Source: Novosphingobium album (ex Hu et al. 2023) (GTDB lineage: Bacteria > Pseudomonadota > Alphaproteobacteria > Sphingomonadales > Sphingomonadaceae). From it: 64,000 nucleotides of DNA. Below are positions 36,007 to 44,390 of the stretch, piece by piece. Both the position numbers and the translations under genes were made by a program. The stretch spans positions 87,042-151,041 of the forward strand of contig NZ_JALHLE010000013.1 in assembly GCF_022832385.1 (NCBI RefSeq), in the 5' to 3' direction. Positions within the stretch are counted from its first letter, which is position 1; each line of letters starts with the position of its first letter. A model generated the notes under the pieces. That model searched no databases. It saw only the letters and a program-made list of their open reading frames with translations, and was not told the DNA's origin.

Positions 36007-36042
36007 CTGTCTGGTTGTCGAAGACGTTAAGCTGGCGACCTC

Positions 36043-37611
36043 CTAGGAACCTTGTGGATAGTTGAAGCGGCCGAGCGCGTGCTCGAACCGGTCGAAACGC
36101 GTTTCCAGATCAGCCTGGAGGCGCGCCTTTTCATTTGCGGCAAGAAACGGCTTGCAGTGCTTGCTCTCAAACGAAGCGGCGCAATCGGCCACGGCCGTGC
36201 CCAGTTTGCGGTCACGCCACAGGCTGGCCCCCGGCAGAAAGGCATATTCCAGGCTGGCGCGCGCCAGGCTCTTAAGATCCGCGTAGCCCAGCCCCTGATC
36301 GGTGACGGCACGGCGGTATTCGTTGGTCATGTCCGAGCGCAGCACACCTTCATCGTCGGTGGACAGCGCCACCGGCACACCCATACTGCGGTAGAGCGCG
36401 ATCGGGTGTTCCCCGCCCTTCACGCCGAGAATTACGGCGTTGCTGGTGAGATTGACTTCCACGGCGATGCCTTCGCGCGCCATGCGGGCCAGCGTCTCGG
36501 GGGCCTTGTCCTCATAGGCGATGTCCGTGCCATGGCCGATACGGCGCGCACCGGAGGCAACGGCGCGCGCAATGTGATCTGCCAGATCGGCGGGAGGCAC
36601 CAGCCCCAGCGCCAGTTCTCCGGCATGCATCGTCACGCTCACATCCGGATACCTGGCCTCGAGAAACCGGAACATCGCCATGTGAAGGCCGTAATCGCGC
36701 AGCGCGACCGGATCGTCCTCGGGCATGACAATGTTGACGCCCACCACGCGCGGGTCGCGATGCGCCATCGCAAAACTGACAAGCAGCGTGCGCCACGCCA
36801 TGCGGGGCGGAAATCCGCGCATGGCGTATGTCAGGTAGTGCACGGCGACATCACAGGCCGGGTCAGCAGCCGCGGTGCCGCAGGAAAGCTGTGCGTTTGC
36901 CTCGCTCTCGATCTGGTCGAAGTCTTTGACAAAGCCGTCGAGCAAAGGCGCAAGTTCGGCGCTATCCTTTGCATAGAGCGCCGCGATCCCGGCTTCATCG
37001 GCCGGCCCCGTCCCGGCAGCGCGGACGAACGCTGCCATGCCGGGCGGATCGAGCATCAGTTCCAGATAGCTGACCCCGTTTCGCGCCGCGCTCTGGCGGG
37101 CAAGCGCCAGCCAGCGCCCATTCTCTCCCGTCGAAGCGGCACCAAACCGGTCAAAGCTGCGAAAGAACTGGGTGTGCCCGGAAACCTCATCAGCCCCCAC
37201 GCCGCGCTGGTATCCGCGCGTGGAGAGCGCATCAACGAGCTGGGCAAAAACGAACGGCCGCTCCGACGCCATTTTCGCGATCTGGAGCTCATCGCTGCAA
37301 GGACCAGGCACGATGCGGGTAATACCGGCATCAGCGCACATACCTTTCTGTGCAGCCACATCAAGGAAGTCCTCGGCATAGACGCTGCCACCCAGGTGAT
37401 TGTGCAGATCGCCGCCCTTGGGCATCGCCTGCAGGAACATGCGCAGCCGCGCGGCATTGCCGGAGACCTGATCGAGCATCGCTGAAGCGGCCGCTTCGCT
37501 CGCGGCGTCGGCACTGACAGCTGCCGGGACAAGCGACAGCGCGGCACCGGCCAACCAGGCCAGCGCGCGCAGACGTGGCCCCGCAGGGCGCTCGTTTCGA
37601 CTCGTCAACAT
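36043..37611 (-). CDS. Exported adenosine deaminase family protein (ADGF-like)
   Basis: Encodes 522 aa. A basic N-terminus and hydrophobic segment (LRALAWLAGAALSLVPAAVSADA) form a signal peptide. Zinc and catalytic motifs are complete: GGDLHNHLGGS (HNH at 70-72), VTMHAGELALG, ARRIGHGTDI and VALSTDDEGV. Additional Cys-containing insertions (PGPCSDEL; LSCGTAAADPACD) suggest disulfides, fitting a periplasmic, extracellular-type ADA. It would turn adenosine into inosine outside the cytoplasm. ATG 37611 is preferred because the signal peptide begins there; further upstream the frame is improbable. It is the first gene of the minus-strand block that includes the TonB receptor. Confidence 0.9.
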   Translation of the reverse strand: MLTSRNERPAGPRLRALAWLAGAALSLVPAAVSADAASEAAASAMLDQVSGNAARLRMFLQAMPKGGDLHNHLGGSVYAEDFLDVAAQKGMCADAGITRIVPGPCSDELQIAKMASERPFVFAQLVDALSTRGYQRGVGADEVSGHTQFFRSFDRFGAASTGENGRWLALARQSAARNGVSYLELMLDPPGMAAFVRAAGTGPADEAGIAALYAKDSAELAPLLDGFVKDFDQIESEANAQLSCGTAAADPACDVAVHYLTYAMRGFPPRMAWRTLLVSFAMAHRDPRVVGVNIVMPEDDPVALRDYGLHMAMFRFLEARYPDVSVTMHAGELALGLVPPADLADHIARAVASGARRIGHGTDIAYEDKAPETLARMAREGIAVEVNLTSNAVILGVKGGEHPIALYRSMGVPVALSTDDEGVLRSDMTNEYRRAVTDQGLGYADLKSLARASLEYAFLPGASLWRDRKLGTAVADCAASFESKHCKPFLAANEKARLQADLETRFDRFEHALGRFNYPQGS

Positions 37612-37685
37612 TCCCCAGACCCCGAGATGGAGCGCACCATCAGTCCGGCCAGCCGGCTCGAATAGAATGGCGCCCCGCACCAAAC

Positions 37686-37752
37686 GTGCGTCAAAAGGCC
37701 AGCGTCCGTGTCCGGGGAGGATTCGGAACAACGGACGCCGGGCCTGACGCAC
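37686..37752. promoter_or_regulatory. 67-bp interrupted palindrome between the ADA and lysR genes
   Basis: Four matched arm pairs are nested round an ~9-bp centre: GTGCGTCA (37686-37693) / TGACGCAC (37745-37752), GGCC / GGCC, GCGTCCGT (37702-37709) / ACGGACGC (37731-37738) and TCCG / CGGA. On the minus strand it would be in the 5' leader of the adenosine deaminase operon, about 75 nt before the ATG, so it can be an RNA hairpin, a cruciform-type operator or a REP-like element. Confidence 0.75.
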
Positions 37753-37791
37753 CTTTCGGCGTACTTGCAGGTCGTAGGCACTTGACTTGGT

Positions 37792-37830
37792 TCGAGCAAA
37801 CGCAATGAATCCCACGGTGCGTTGCAAAAA
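37792..37830 (-). promoter_or_regulatory. Shared purine-regulon element, copy 1 (ADA/lysR intergenic)
   Basis: TCGAGCAAACGCAATGA, 11 variable bases, CGTTGCAAAAA (plus-strand reading). The same blocks with the same 11-bp spacing occur at 59491-59529. Read on the minus strand it gives TTGCAA, 17 bp, TGCGTT, the spacing of a sigma-70 promoter with a weak -10, and two TTGC words exactly 22 bp apart. It lies 26 bp before the lysR ATG and about 180 bp before the adenosine deaminase ATG, so it can serve as promoter/operator of the ADA-TonB block and for lysR autoregulation. Confidence 0.8.
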
Positions 37831-37856
37831 TTAGAGCAGGTCAGAAAGACACCCCC

Positions 37857-38798
37857 ATGCCCGCGTTTTCGCGTTTCCTTCGCTACTTCATGGCGGTCGG
37901 CCGCCTCGGCTCGATCCGCAAGGCGGCTGACGAACTCAATGTCTCGGCCTCGGCGATCGCCCGCCAGATTCTCAATGTCGAAGCGGAAATCGGCACGCCG
38001 CTGTTCGAGCGGCTGCCCAGCGGGCTGAGACTCACGGCGGCTGGCGAGATCATGATGGCGGCAGGCAACCGCTGGAACAAGAACATGATCGACGTGCGCG
38101 CGCAGATAGAGGATTTGCGCGGCCTGAAGCGGGGTCACGTCGAAATGGCCATCATCGATGCGCTGGCCAAGGGCCACATTCCCGCGGCGATCTGCTCCAT
38201 TCAGAGCCGCTTCCCCGGCATTACCGTGGGCGTGAAGGTTCTGGGCAACGACGAAGTGCGCAAGGCCGTCACCAGCGGCGAAGTGGACTTCGGGATCCTA
38301 TTCGAGCCGCAATCCTACCGCGACCTGTCCGTGCGGGCCTTCGTGGAAGTGGTGCTCGGTTTCGTGACGCTCCCCGGCCACCCCCTTTCCGAACTGGATG
38401 AGGCACGATTCTCGGCCTGCACCGGATCGCCGCTGATCGTCCCGGCCGAACCGCTGGCGGTGTGCCAGCAGATTGCCGTACTCGAAGGCACCAGCGGCAT
38501 GGAACTGGAGCGCAAGGCCAGTTCAGACAATATCCAGATGATCACCTCGCTGGTGCTCGAAGGAAGCGGCATCGGCATCCTCACTTCGCTTGACGTCATC
38601 ACCGAAGTGCAGGCGGGACTGCTGTCCTTCACCCGCATATCGGATGCACTGCTGCGCCCGATGACGCTGGCCCTGTGCACCAACTCGGCGCGCACGCCTT
38701 CTTATGCCGCCGGGCTTGTACTGAGCGAAATCGAGAACGGGTTCGCCCAGCTCAGCTATACCGGCTCGATGAAGCGAAACGAGGAAAACAGCGCCTGA
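37857..38798 (+). CDS. LysR-family transcriptional regulator
   Basis: Encodes 313 aa. The winged helix-turn-helix occupies residues ~1-62 (MAVGRLGSIRKAADELNVSA and ARQILNVEAEIGTPLFER), followed by a periplasmic-binding-protein-like effector domain with GHVEMAIID, EVDFGILFEP and ISDALLRPMTLAL. It is divergent from the adenosine deaminase/TonB operon, the classic LysR arrangement. The 39-bp element just in front of it recurs before hpxX, so it is the best candidate for controlling the whole purine island with a purine intermediate as effector; that is inferred. Confidence 0.9.
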   Translation: MPAFSRFLRYFMAVGRLGSIRKAADELNVSASAIARQILNVEAEIGTPLFERLPSGLRLTAAGEIMMAAGNRWNKNMIDVRAQIEDLRGLKRGHVEMAIIDALAKGHIPAAICSIQSRFPGITVGVKVLGNDEVRKAVTSGEVDFGILFEPQSYRDLSVRAFVEVVLGFVTLPGHPLSELDEARFSACTGSPLIVPAEPLAVCQQIAVLEGTSGMELERKASSDNIQMITSLVLEGSGIGILTSLDVITEVQAGLLSFTRISDALLRPMTLALCTNSARTPSYAAGLVLSEIENGFAQLSYTGSMKRNEENSA

Positions 38799-38883
38799 AT
38801 CGCGCTACTGCAATTGCACGCGTTGCGGGAACCCAATAGCATATGCGGTTCTCCCAACATTCAGCGCACAGGATTCGCGAGTT

Positions 38884-39417
38884 ATGAACCCGACCGCCGA
38901 GCCCGAACTTCACTACCTCGAATATTACGAGGATTTCCTGGCCAAGGTGCGCGTGCTGTCCCGCAAGGTGCGCGAGGGCAGCTGGATGCCCGACTTCGTG
39001 ATCGGCGTAGGCCGTGGCGGCCTCGCGCCGGGTGTCTATATCTCCCACCAGCTCGAGCTGCCGATGCTTTCGATCGACCATTCCTCGAAAGTGCCCGGCT
39101 TTGCCGACGAGCTGCTGGTCAAGGTCGCAGCGATGAGCGCCCAGGGCAAGCGCATGCTCTTCGTTGACGACATCAACGACAGCGGCGGCACGATCCAGTA
39201 CCTTCGCGGCAAATACGCGGAAGCGGGCGGCGACCCCGCCAACATGCGCTTTGCCGTCGTCATCAACAACCAGAGCTCCAGCGCCACTGTCGATTTCTGG
39301 GCCGACATGATCGACCGCGCGGATGACAAGCGCTGGTTCGTCTTCCCATGGGAAGCCGTCGGCACCAAGGACAGCATCGTCGAAGAGGCGCTATCGGTCC
39401 CCGAACGCCTTTCCTGA
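38884..39417 (+). CDS. Purine-type phosphoribosyltransferase (hypoxanthine/xanthine-guanine type)
   Basis: Encodes 177 aa. The PRPP-binding loop is clear (MLFVDDINDSGGTIQYL), as is the preceding VIGVGRGGLAPGVYISH block. Size and motifs fit bacterial hypoxanthine or xanthine-guanine phosphoribosyltransferases, which convert a base plus PRPP to the nucleotide. In a locus devoted to purine breakdown it would return part of the imported bases to the nucleotide pool. It may be co-transcribed with lysR (85-nt gap). Confidence 0.85.
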   Translation: MNPTAEPELHYLEYYEDFLAKVRVLSRKVREGSWMPDFVIGVGRGGLAPGVYISHQLELPMLSIDHSSKVPGFADELLVKVAAMSAQGKRMLFVDDINDSGGTIQYLRGKYAEAGGDPANMRFAVVINNQSSSATVDFWADMIDRADDKRWFVFPWEAVGTKDSIVEEALSVPERLS

Positions 39418-39443
39418 CATCCCAACGAAAGAAGCCCCCCAAC

Positions 39444-40022
39444 ATGCGCATCTGCGTCTATCTCGGCTCTTCACCGGGCCGGAACCCGCTCTATCGTGAA
39501 GCCGCCGAGCAGTTCGGAACACTGCTGGCCAAGCGCGGCATCGGCCTTGTCTACGGCGGCGGCGAAGTCGGGCTGATGGGCGTGATCGCCGATGCCGCCT
39601 GCGCGGCGGGCGGCGAAGTGATCGGCGTCATCCCCGAAGCCCTGCGCGCCCGCGAAAAGGACCACCACGGCATCACCGAGCTTCACGTCGTTAAATCGAT
39701 GCATGATCGCAAGGCGCTGATGGCCAAGCTGTCGGACGGGTTCGTCACCCTGCCCGGCGGCATCGGCACGTTCGAGGAGATGTTCGAGGCCTGGTGCTGG
39801 TCGCAGCTCGGCTACCACGCCAAGCCGGTCGGGCTGCTCAATGTAGGCGACTTCTACGACGGGCTCATCCAGTTCGTCGACAAGATCGTCGCCGAAGGCT
39901 TCCTGCAGGAACGCCACCGCGCGATGCTGCTGATCGAGCGCGATCCCGGAGTCCTGCTCGATCGCATCATCAACTTCGTCCCGCCCAAAACCGAGCACTG
40001 GCTGCACGAAGGCGAGAACTGA
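39444..40022 (+). CDS. LOG family nucleotide 5'-monophosphate phosphoribohydrolase
   Basis: Encodes 192 aa starting MRICVYLGSSPGRNPLY. The lysine decarboxylase-like LOG signature PGGIGTFEEMFE and the earlier YGGGEVGLMG are both present; the MHDRKALM Arg-Lys motif is in the usual place. Members release the base from AMP-type nucleotides (cytokinin activation in plants, nucleotide recycling in bacteria). Its position 26 nt after a phosphoribosyltransferase fits purine nucleotide turnover. Confidence 0.9.
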   Translation: MRICVYLGSSPGRNPLYREAAEQFGTLLAKRGIGLVYGGGEVGLMGVIADAACAAGGEVIGVIPEALRAREKDHHGITELHVVKSMHDRKALMAKLSDGFVTLPGGIGTFEEMFEAWCWSQLGYHAKPVGLLNVGDFYDGLIQFVDKIVAEGFLQERHRAMLLIERDPGVLLDRIINFVPPKTEHWLHEGEN

Positions 40023-40044
40023 GGCCCCATTACCGACAGTCCGG

Positions 40045-40071
40045 CAGGAGCACGCCTATTTCGTGCTCCTG
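40045..40071. terminator. Perfect 10-bp hairpin between convergent genes
   Basis: CAGGAGCACG - CCTATTT - CGTGCTCCTG. The right arm and loop include the last codons and stop of the nucleoside hydrolase gene (minus), and the structure begins 22 nt after the LOG gene stop (plus). It can end both transcripts, including the 18-gene purine operon, although no U run follows. Confidence 0.55.
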
Positions 40072-41174
40072 GCCCCCTCCACCATGGCCTGTACCATGAG
40101 CGCCGCCAGCCGTTTCGGATCGATTGCCCGCACCACGTGGGCCTTCTGCTCGCCGAGATGCGGCTGGTAATGCTCACGCCAGCTCAGCGTGTCGCCATAG
40201 CTCGGGCCGAACTGGGTATCGTAGTCGACGTAGAGGTCTTCCGACTTCGTTTCGATCGTGGGGTCGAGCACATAGCCTGCGGCGATCTCGTCCCATAGCG
40301 GATAGCCCGGCTCCATGGCGGCAATGAACTTGCCGATGTCGGGCGCAGCGGCCCTCGCCAGCCGCGCAAGCAGGTCCGGCGTCAGCTGGGTCGCCGTGGA
40401 GGGATCGGCCGGGATGATCGTCAGCTTGTGCCAGGGGCTGCGCGACACGATGCTCGCCGCTTCCGGATCAAACCGGGCGTTGAACTCGCGGCGCGGCGAG
40501 TTCGCGTATTCCCGCGCAAACTCGGCAGCAGATACGTTGTCCAGCACCTGATGCGGATTGAAGCTGCCACCCATGTAGACCAGTTCGCCCACCAGCGAGG
40601 CAAACTGCGGGTCAAGCCGCTGGGCGAGTGCCAGATTGGTCAGCGGCCCGCAGGCGACGATGGTGATCTGCCCGGGATACTGGTGGACCATGCGGATCAT
40701 GAAATTCGCGGCGATCTCCGGTGACGCCTTCAGCTTCGGATTGCCGTTGGGCAGTTCGACCGGATCGTTGGGGCCATAATAAACGGGCGCACTCTGGACA
40801 GTGGATTCGACCCACTTCTTCATCCACGCGCCCTTCCACGTCAGCTTGCCGTAGAGCGATTCCCAGCGCTCGGTCAGCGCCTCGGAATTGAGCAGCGGAT
40901 AGGTCGCACCCTGCACCACCGGGATGTCAGGCCGGTGGGCGATTTCAAGGCCGCGCAGCGCCATGGCCGTCGCGCGGTTAGCCCATGTGTTGCCGGAAAC
41001 GGTGGTGATGCCGATGACATCGACCTTGCTGCTCTCCAGCAGGGTGAGGTGCATCAATGCGAAGCCCTCGTCGTCGATGATCACCTTGCGCTTGACCGGA
41101 TCGGCATGAGCCGAACCAAGCGAGAGCAGCGCCGCAAACCAGATCGCGGCCAGAAGTCCGATGATTTTCCGCAT
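40056..41174 (-). CDS. Exported nucleoside hydrolase family protein
   Basis: Encodes 372 aa with a signal peptide (MRKIIGLLAAIWFAALLSLGSAHA). Inosine-uridine nucleoside hydrolase features include VDVIGITTVSGNTWANRAT, VACGPLTNLALAQR, VYMGGSF, NARFDPEAASIV and WDEIAAGYVLDPT. The N-terminal calcium site is unusual: where the family has D-x-D-x-x-x-D-D the sequence reads VIIDDEGFALMHL. The protein may still split purine nucleosides in the periplasm or may have lost or changed activity. Last gene of the 18-gene run; its ATG overlaps the adenine deaminase stop (TAATG). Confidence 0.85.
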   Translation of the reverse strand: MRKIIGLLAAIWFAALLSLGSAHADPVKRKVIIDDEGFALMHLTLLESSKVDVIGITTVSGNTWANRATAMALRGLEIAHRPDIPVVQGATYPLLNSEALTERWESLYGKLTWKGAWMKKWVESTVQSAPVYYGPNDPVELPNGNPKLKASPEIAANFMIRMVHQYPGQITIVACGPLTNLALAQRLDPQFASLVGELVYMGGSFNPHQVLDNVSAAEFAREYANSPRREFNARFDPEAASIVSRSPWHKLTIIPADPSTATQLTPDLLARLARAAAPDIGKFIAAMEPGYPLWDEIAAGYVLDPTIETKSEDLYVDYDTQFGPSYGDTLSWREHYQPHLGEQKAHVVRAIDPKRLAALMVQAMVEGARSTK

Positions 41175-42190
41175 TATGCGTATGTCGCCACGTAAGTTTC
41201 GAGTTTCTCAAGGTGCGCCGCAATCTGCGCGGGCGGCAGGAACGAGCCGGTAAAACTGTTGCGCGCCAGCGTCACGATCTCCTCGCGGTCAAGCCCGCGC
41301 GCCTCGGCGACGGCCTTGAAATTGTCACCGATATAGCCGCCGAAATAGGCCGGATCGTCCGAATTGATAGTCGCCTTGAGCCCCAGCGCCAGCATTCGGT
41401 CGATCGGATGATTGCCCAGATCGTCGACCACGCAGAGCTTGAGATTGGACAGCGGGCAGACCGTCAGCGTCATGCCCATCCCGGCCAGCCGGTCCACCAG
41501 CACCGGATCCTCCAATGAGCGGTTGCCGTGGTCGATGCGGTCGACGTGCAGAAGGTCGAGCGCCTGATAGACGTATTCGGGCGGCCCTTCCTCACCGGCG
41601 TGGGCTGTGAGCTTGAGCCCCTTCGCCCGCGCGGCTGCGAAGACCTGCGCGAACTTGACCGGCGGATGCCCGACTTCGGAACTGTCCAGCCCCACCGCCT
41701 CGATCCGGTCCAGCCAGGGTTCGGCCATCGCCAGCACCTCGAATGCGGCCTCTTCGGACAAGTGGCGCAGGAACGAGAGGATCAGCTTCGATGTCATCCC
41801 GAACTTCACCTCGGCCTCGGCCATGGCCGAGAGCAGCCCCTCGATCACCTCTTCAAACGGGATACCGCGATCGGTGTGGGTCTGCGGATCGAACATGATC
41901 TCGGCATGGACCACGCCGTCCGCCGCCGCACGCGCGAAGTAAGCAGCGGCCAGATCGTGGAAATCCTTCCGGGTTTGCAGCACACCCGCCCCGGCATAGT
42001 AGATGTCGAGGAAGTCCTGCAGGTTCGAGAAATCATAGGCCGCGCGCACGTCCTCTACCGTGGCGAAGGGGATTTCCACGCCGTTGCGCCTGGCCAGCTC
42101 GAACATCAGCTCGGGCTCGAGGCTGCCTTCGATATGCAGGTGCAGTTCGGCCTTGGGCAGGCCGGTGATGAAGCTGTCGAGATCGGTCAT
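41174..42190 (-). CDS. Adenine deaminase (adenosine-deaminase-like, EC 3.5.4.2 type)
   Basis: Encodes 338 aa. LPKAELHLHIEGSLEPELMF, DPQTHTDRGIPFEEV, VGLDSSEVGHPP, LTAHAGEEGPPEYVYQALD and INSDDPAYFGGY together match the bacterial/fungal adenine aminohydrolase branch of the ADA family (as in Pseudomonas PA0148) rather than true adenosine deaminase. It converts adenine to hypoxanthine in the cytoplasm for xanthine dehydrogenase. ATG 42190, with AAAGGA upstream, overlaps the guaD stop by 4 nt. Confidence 0.88.
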   Translation of the reverse strand: MTDLDSFITGLPKAELHLHIEGSLEPELMFELARRNGVEIPFATVEDVRAAYDFSNLQDFLDIYYAGAGVLQTRKDFHDLAAAYFARAAADGVVHAEIMFDPQTHTDRGIPFEEVIEGLLSAMAEAEVKFGMTSKLILSFLRHLSEEAAFEVLAMAEPWLDRIEAVGLDSSEVGHPPVKFAQVFAAARAKGLKLTAHAGEEGPPEYVYQALDLLHVDRIDHGNRSLEDPVLVDRLAGMGMTLTVCPLSNLKLCVVDDLGNHPIDRMLALGLKATINSDDPAYFGGYIGDNFKAVAEARGLDREEIVTLARNSFTGSFLPPAQIAAHLEKLETYVATYA

Positions 42191-43476
42191 GGCTGGGTCC
42201 TTTGCCAGACGCATTCGCCCAGCACATATGTGCGCGCAACTGCGCGATCGTCGCCGAGGATTTGCAATGCGAAGAGCCGTTCCGCAAGGTCCGCCTCGCG
42301 CGTGCGGCGGGCCAGCAGTGGCGTCGCGGCGCAATCGAGCACGGCAAAGTCAGCCTCTTGCCCCACTTCCAGCGCACCGACTTTGTCACCGATATGCAGC
42401 AGCGCGGCGCTGCCCGCCGTCGCCAGCCAGAGCGCACGGAAGGGATCGAGCCGCTCCTCGCGCGCCAGCGCGGCCTGATAGGCAAGCCCTGCGGTGTAGA
42501 GCATCGAGAACGACGTGCCAGCACCGACGTCGGTACCCAGACCAAGACGCAGCTTGTGGCGGTCCGCCTGCCCGAAGTTGAAGAAGCCCGACCCGAGGAA
42601 CAGGTTCGAACTCGGGCACACCGCGATCCCCGCGCCGCTTTCGTGCAGCCGCGCGCAGGCCCGGTCCGAAAGGTGAATGCCGTGGGCGAAGACCGAACGC
42701 GCCGTGACAAGGCAGAACCGGTCATAGACATCGAGATAGTCCGCCGCCTCGGTAAACCGCGCTTCCACTGCTGCGCATTCGTGCACGTTTTCCGCGAGGT
42801 GCGTGTGGATCAGCACGTCAGGATGCTCCGCCACCAGCGCCCCGGCGTCGGCCAGTTGGGCGTCGGTCGAGGCCAATGCGAAACGTGGCGTCACCGCATA
42901 ACCCAGCCGCCCCCGCCCCCGCCAGCGCCGGATCAGCGCTTCGGTTTCGGCACGGCCCGAGGCCACGGTGTCCCTGAGCCCCTCCGGTCCCAGATCCATC
43001 AGCACCTTGCCCGAAACGATCCGCATCCGCCGCTCCAGCGCCGCCTCGAACAGGGCGTCCACCGACTGCTCGTGGACGGTCGGATAGACCAGCGCACTGG
43101 TGGTGCCGTTGCGCAGCAGTTCGTCGAGGAAGAACGCCGCCACGGCATCGGCATGGGCCCTGTCCACGAAGGCTTTCTCGGCCGGAAAGATGTGGCGGTC
43201 GAGCCAGTCGAGCAACTGCTCGCCATGTGAGGCGATACGGTCGGTCTGCGGGTAATGGACATGCGCATCCACGAAGCCCGGCACGACGAGGCCGGGCAGT
43301 GTTTCGACGGGAACATCCGCATACCGCTCCGCCAGATCGGCATAGGCCCCGCGCGCAATGACCGCGCCGCCCTCGACGACGAGCAGGCCATCGGCCTCGT
43401 GACGCACCGCATCGGGCGCGTCGCGCGGGTCCTGCCCAACGGAGAGCAGTTCGGCGCGATAGGCGTGGATCGTCAT
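42187..43476 (-). CDS. guaD: Guanine deaminase
   Basis: Encodes 429 aa. VDAHVHYPQTDRIASHGEQL, WLDRHIFPAEK, the IHTHLAENVHEC metal motif and GLGTDVGAGTSFSML with the catalytic Asp are diagnostic of GuaD. It turns guanine into xanthine. The start overlaps the xdhC stop by 4 nt and its stop overlaps the adenine deaminase start, so the two base deaminases are translated together with their downstream oxidase genes. Confidence 0.94.
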   Translation of the reverse strand: MTIHAYRAELLSVGQDPRDAPDAVRHEADGLLVVEGGAVIARGAYADLAERYADVPVETLPGLVVPGFVDAHVHYPQTDRIASHGEQLLDWLDRHIFPAEKAFVDRAHADAVAAFFLDELLRNGTTSALVYPTVHEQSVDALFEAALERRMRIVSGKVLMDLGPEGLRDTVASGRAETEALIRRWRGRGRLGYAVTPRFALASTDAQLADAGALVAEHPDVLIHTHLAENVHECAAVEARFTEAADYLDVYDRFCLVTARSVFAHGIHLSDRACARLHESGAGIAVCPSSNLFLGSGFFNFGQADRHKLRLGLGTDVGAGTSFSMLYTAGLAYQAALAREERLDPFRALWLATAGSAALLHIGDKVGALEVGQEADFAVLDCAATPLLARRTREADLAERLFALQILGDDRAVARTYVLGECVWQRTQP

Positions 43477-44390
43477 TGCCCCCTCAGTTGCAGCAGTTGC
43501 GCCAGTACGGCGATGGCAATCACATCGGGCTCCTTGCCCCGCACCCCGGGCACGCCAATCGGCGCTGTCAGGCGGGCCAGTCCTTCATCGGTAATGCCAT
43601 CGGCCTTCAGTCGAGAGCGAAAGCGCGACAGCTTGGTCGACGACCCGATCAGCCCCACGAACGCCACGGGATCGCGGCCCAGCGCGGCCAGCGTCAGATG
43701 ATAGTCCAGCGGATGATCATGCGTGAGGATCACGATCGCCGCATCGGCGGGCGCTTCCGCGATGCAGTGGCCGATATTTTCCTCGTCCACAACAGTTACG
43801 CCGTCGATGGCCGCCTGTTCGGGGCGGGTATCGAACCACGCCAGTTGCAGCGGCAGGCCGGTCATGTGCCGGGCAATCGCCTGCCCGACATGCCCCGCGC
43901 CGAACAGATAGACCGGACGGGGGCGTTCACCCACCGGCTCCACCATGCGCCTACCTACGCCAGGACGCTCGCCGCGTGCGGACTGGCGCGTGGCGGTCTC
44001 ACGTTCGAACACGGCGCGTTCGACGCGGCCTTCGACCAGAACAGTTTCCAGCATCCTTCCCGGCTCGGCATCGTGCAGCCAATCGAGCATCGCGGGATCG
44101 ACATGCTCCACCAGAATGCGCACGCGCCCGCCGCAGCACTGTCCCAGAAGCGGCCCCAGCGGATAGTCCTGCACGCGCCATGTCCCCTTTGGATGATCGA
44201 GGATTGTGCGCGCCTGCTCGATGGCGCGAAATTCGAGCTGCCCGCCGCCGATGGTGCCCTGCTGCCCGTCCGCCGTCACCAGCATCCGCGTGCCCGCGCC
44301 GCGCGGCGCGGAACCTTCGGTCGCCAGCACCGAGACGAGAGCGCACGGCTCTTCCGGCAGCCGCCGCAACCAGCCGACCCACTGCGTCAT
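43473..44390 (-). CDS. xdhC: Xanthine dehydrogenase accessory protein XdhC
   Basis: Encodes 305 aa. The N-terminal XdhC/CoxI domain shows VSVLATEGSAPRGAGTRMLV and GTIGGGQLEFRAIEQAR, with a Cys pair in LLGQCCGGRVRI. The C-terminal Rossmann-like part contains VYLFGAGHVGQAIARHM and IVILTHDHPLDY, then FVGLIGSSTK. XdhC binds molybdenum cofactor, oversees its sulfuration and inserts it into XdhB. It overlaps xdhB and guaD by 4 nt each. Confidence 0.94.
   Translation of the reverse strand: MTQWVGWLRRLPEEPCALVSVLATEGSAPRGAGTRMLVTADGQQGTIGGGQLEFRAIEQARTILDHPKGTWRVQDYPLGPLLGQCCGGRVRILVEHVDPAMLDWLHDAEPGRMLETVLVEGRVERAVFERETATRQSARGERPGVGRRMVEPVGERPRPVYLFGAGHVGQAIARHMTGLPLQLAWFDTRPEQAAIDGVTVVDEENIGHCIAEAPADAAIVILTHDHPLDYHLTLAALGRDPVAFVGLIGSSTKLSRFRSRLKADGITDEGLARLTAPIGVPGVRGKEPDVIAIAVLAQLLQLRGQ

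Noticed and set aside
33607..36030. 807-codon plus-strand frame opposite the TonB receptor
   Set aside because: Shadow of the receptor gene; composition is that of reverse-complemented coding DNA and no motif is visible.
41174..42190. Calling this gene a true adenosine deaminase
   Set aside because: The blocks IEGSLEPELMF, DPQTHTDRGIP and HAGEEGPPEY match the adenine aminohydrolase branch better; adenosine deamination is served by the exported enzyme at 36043-37611.
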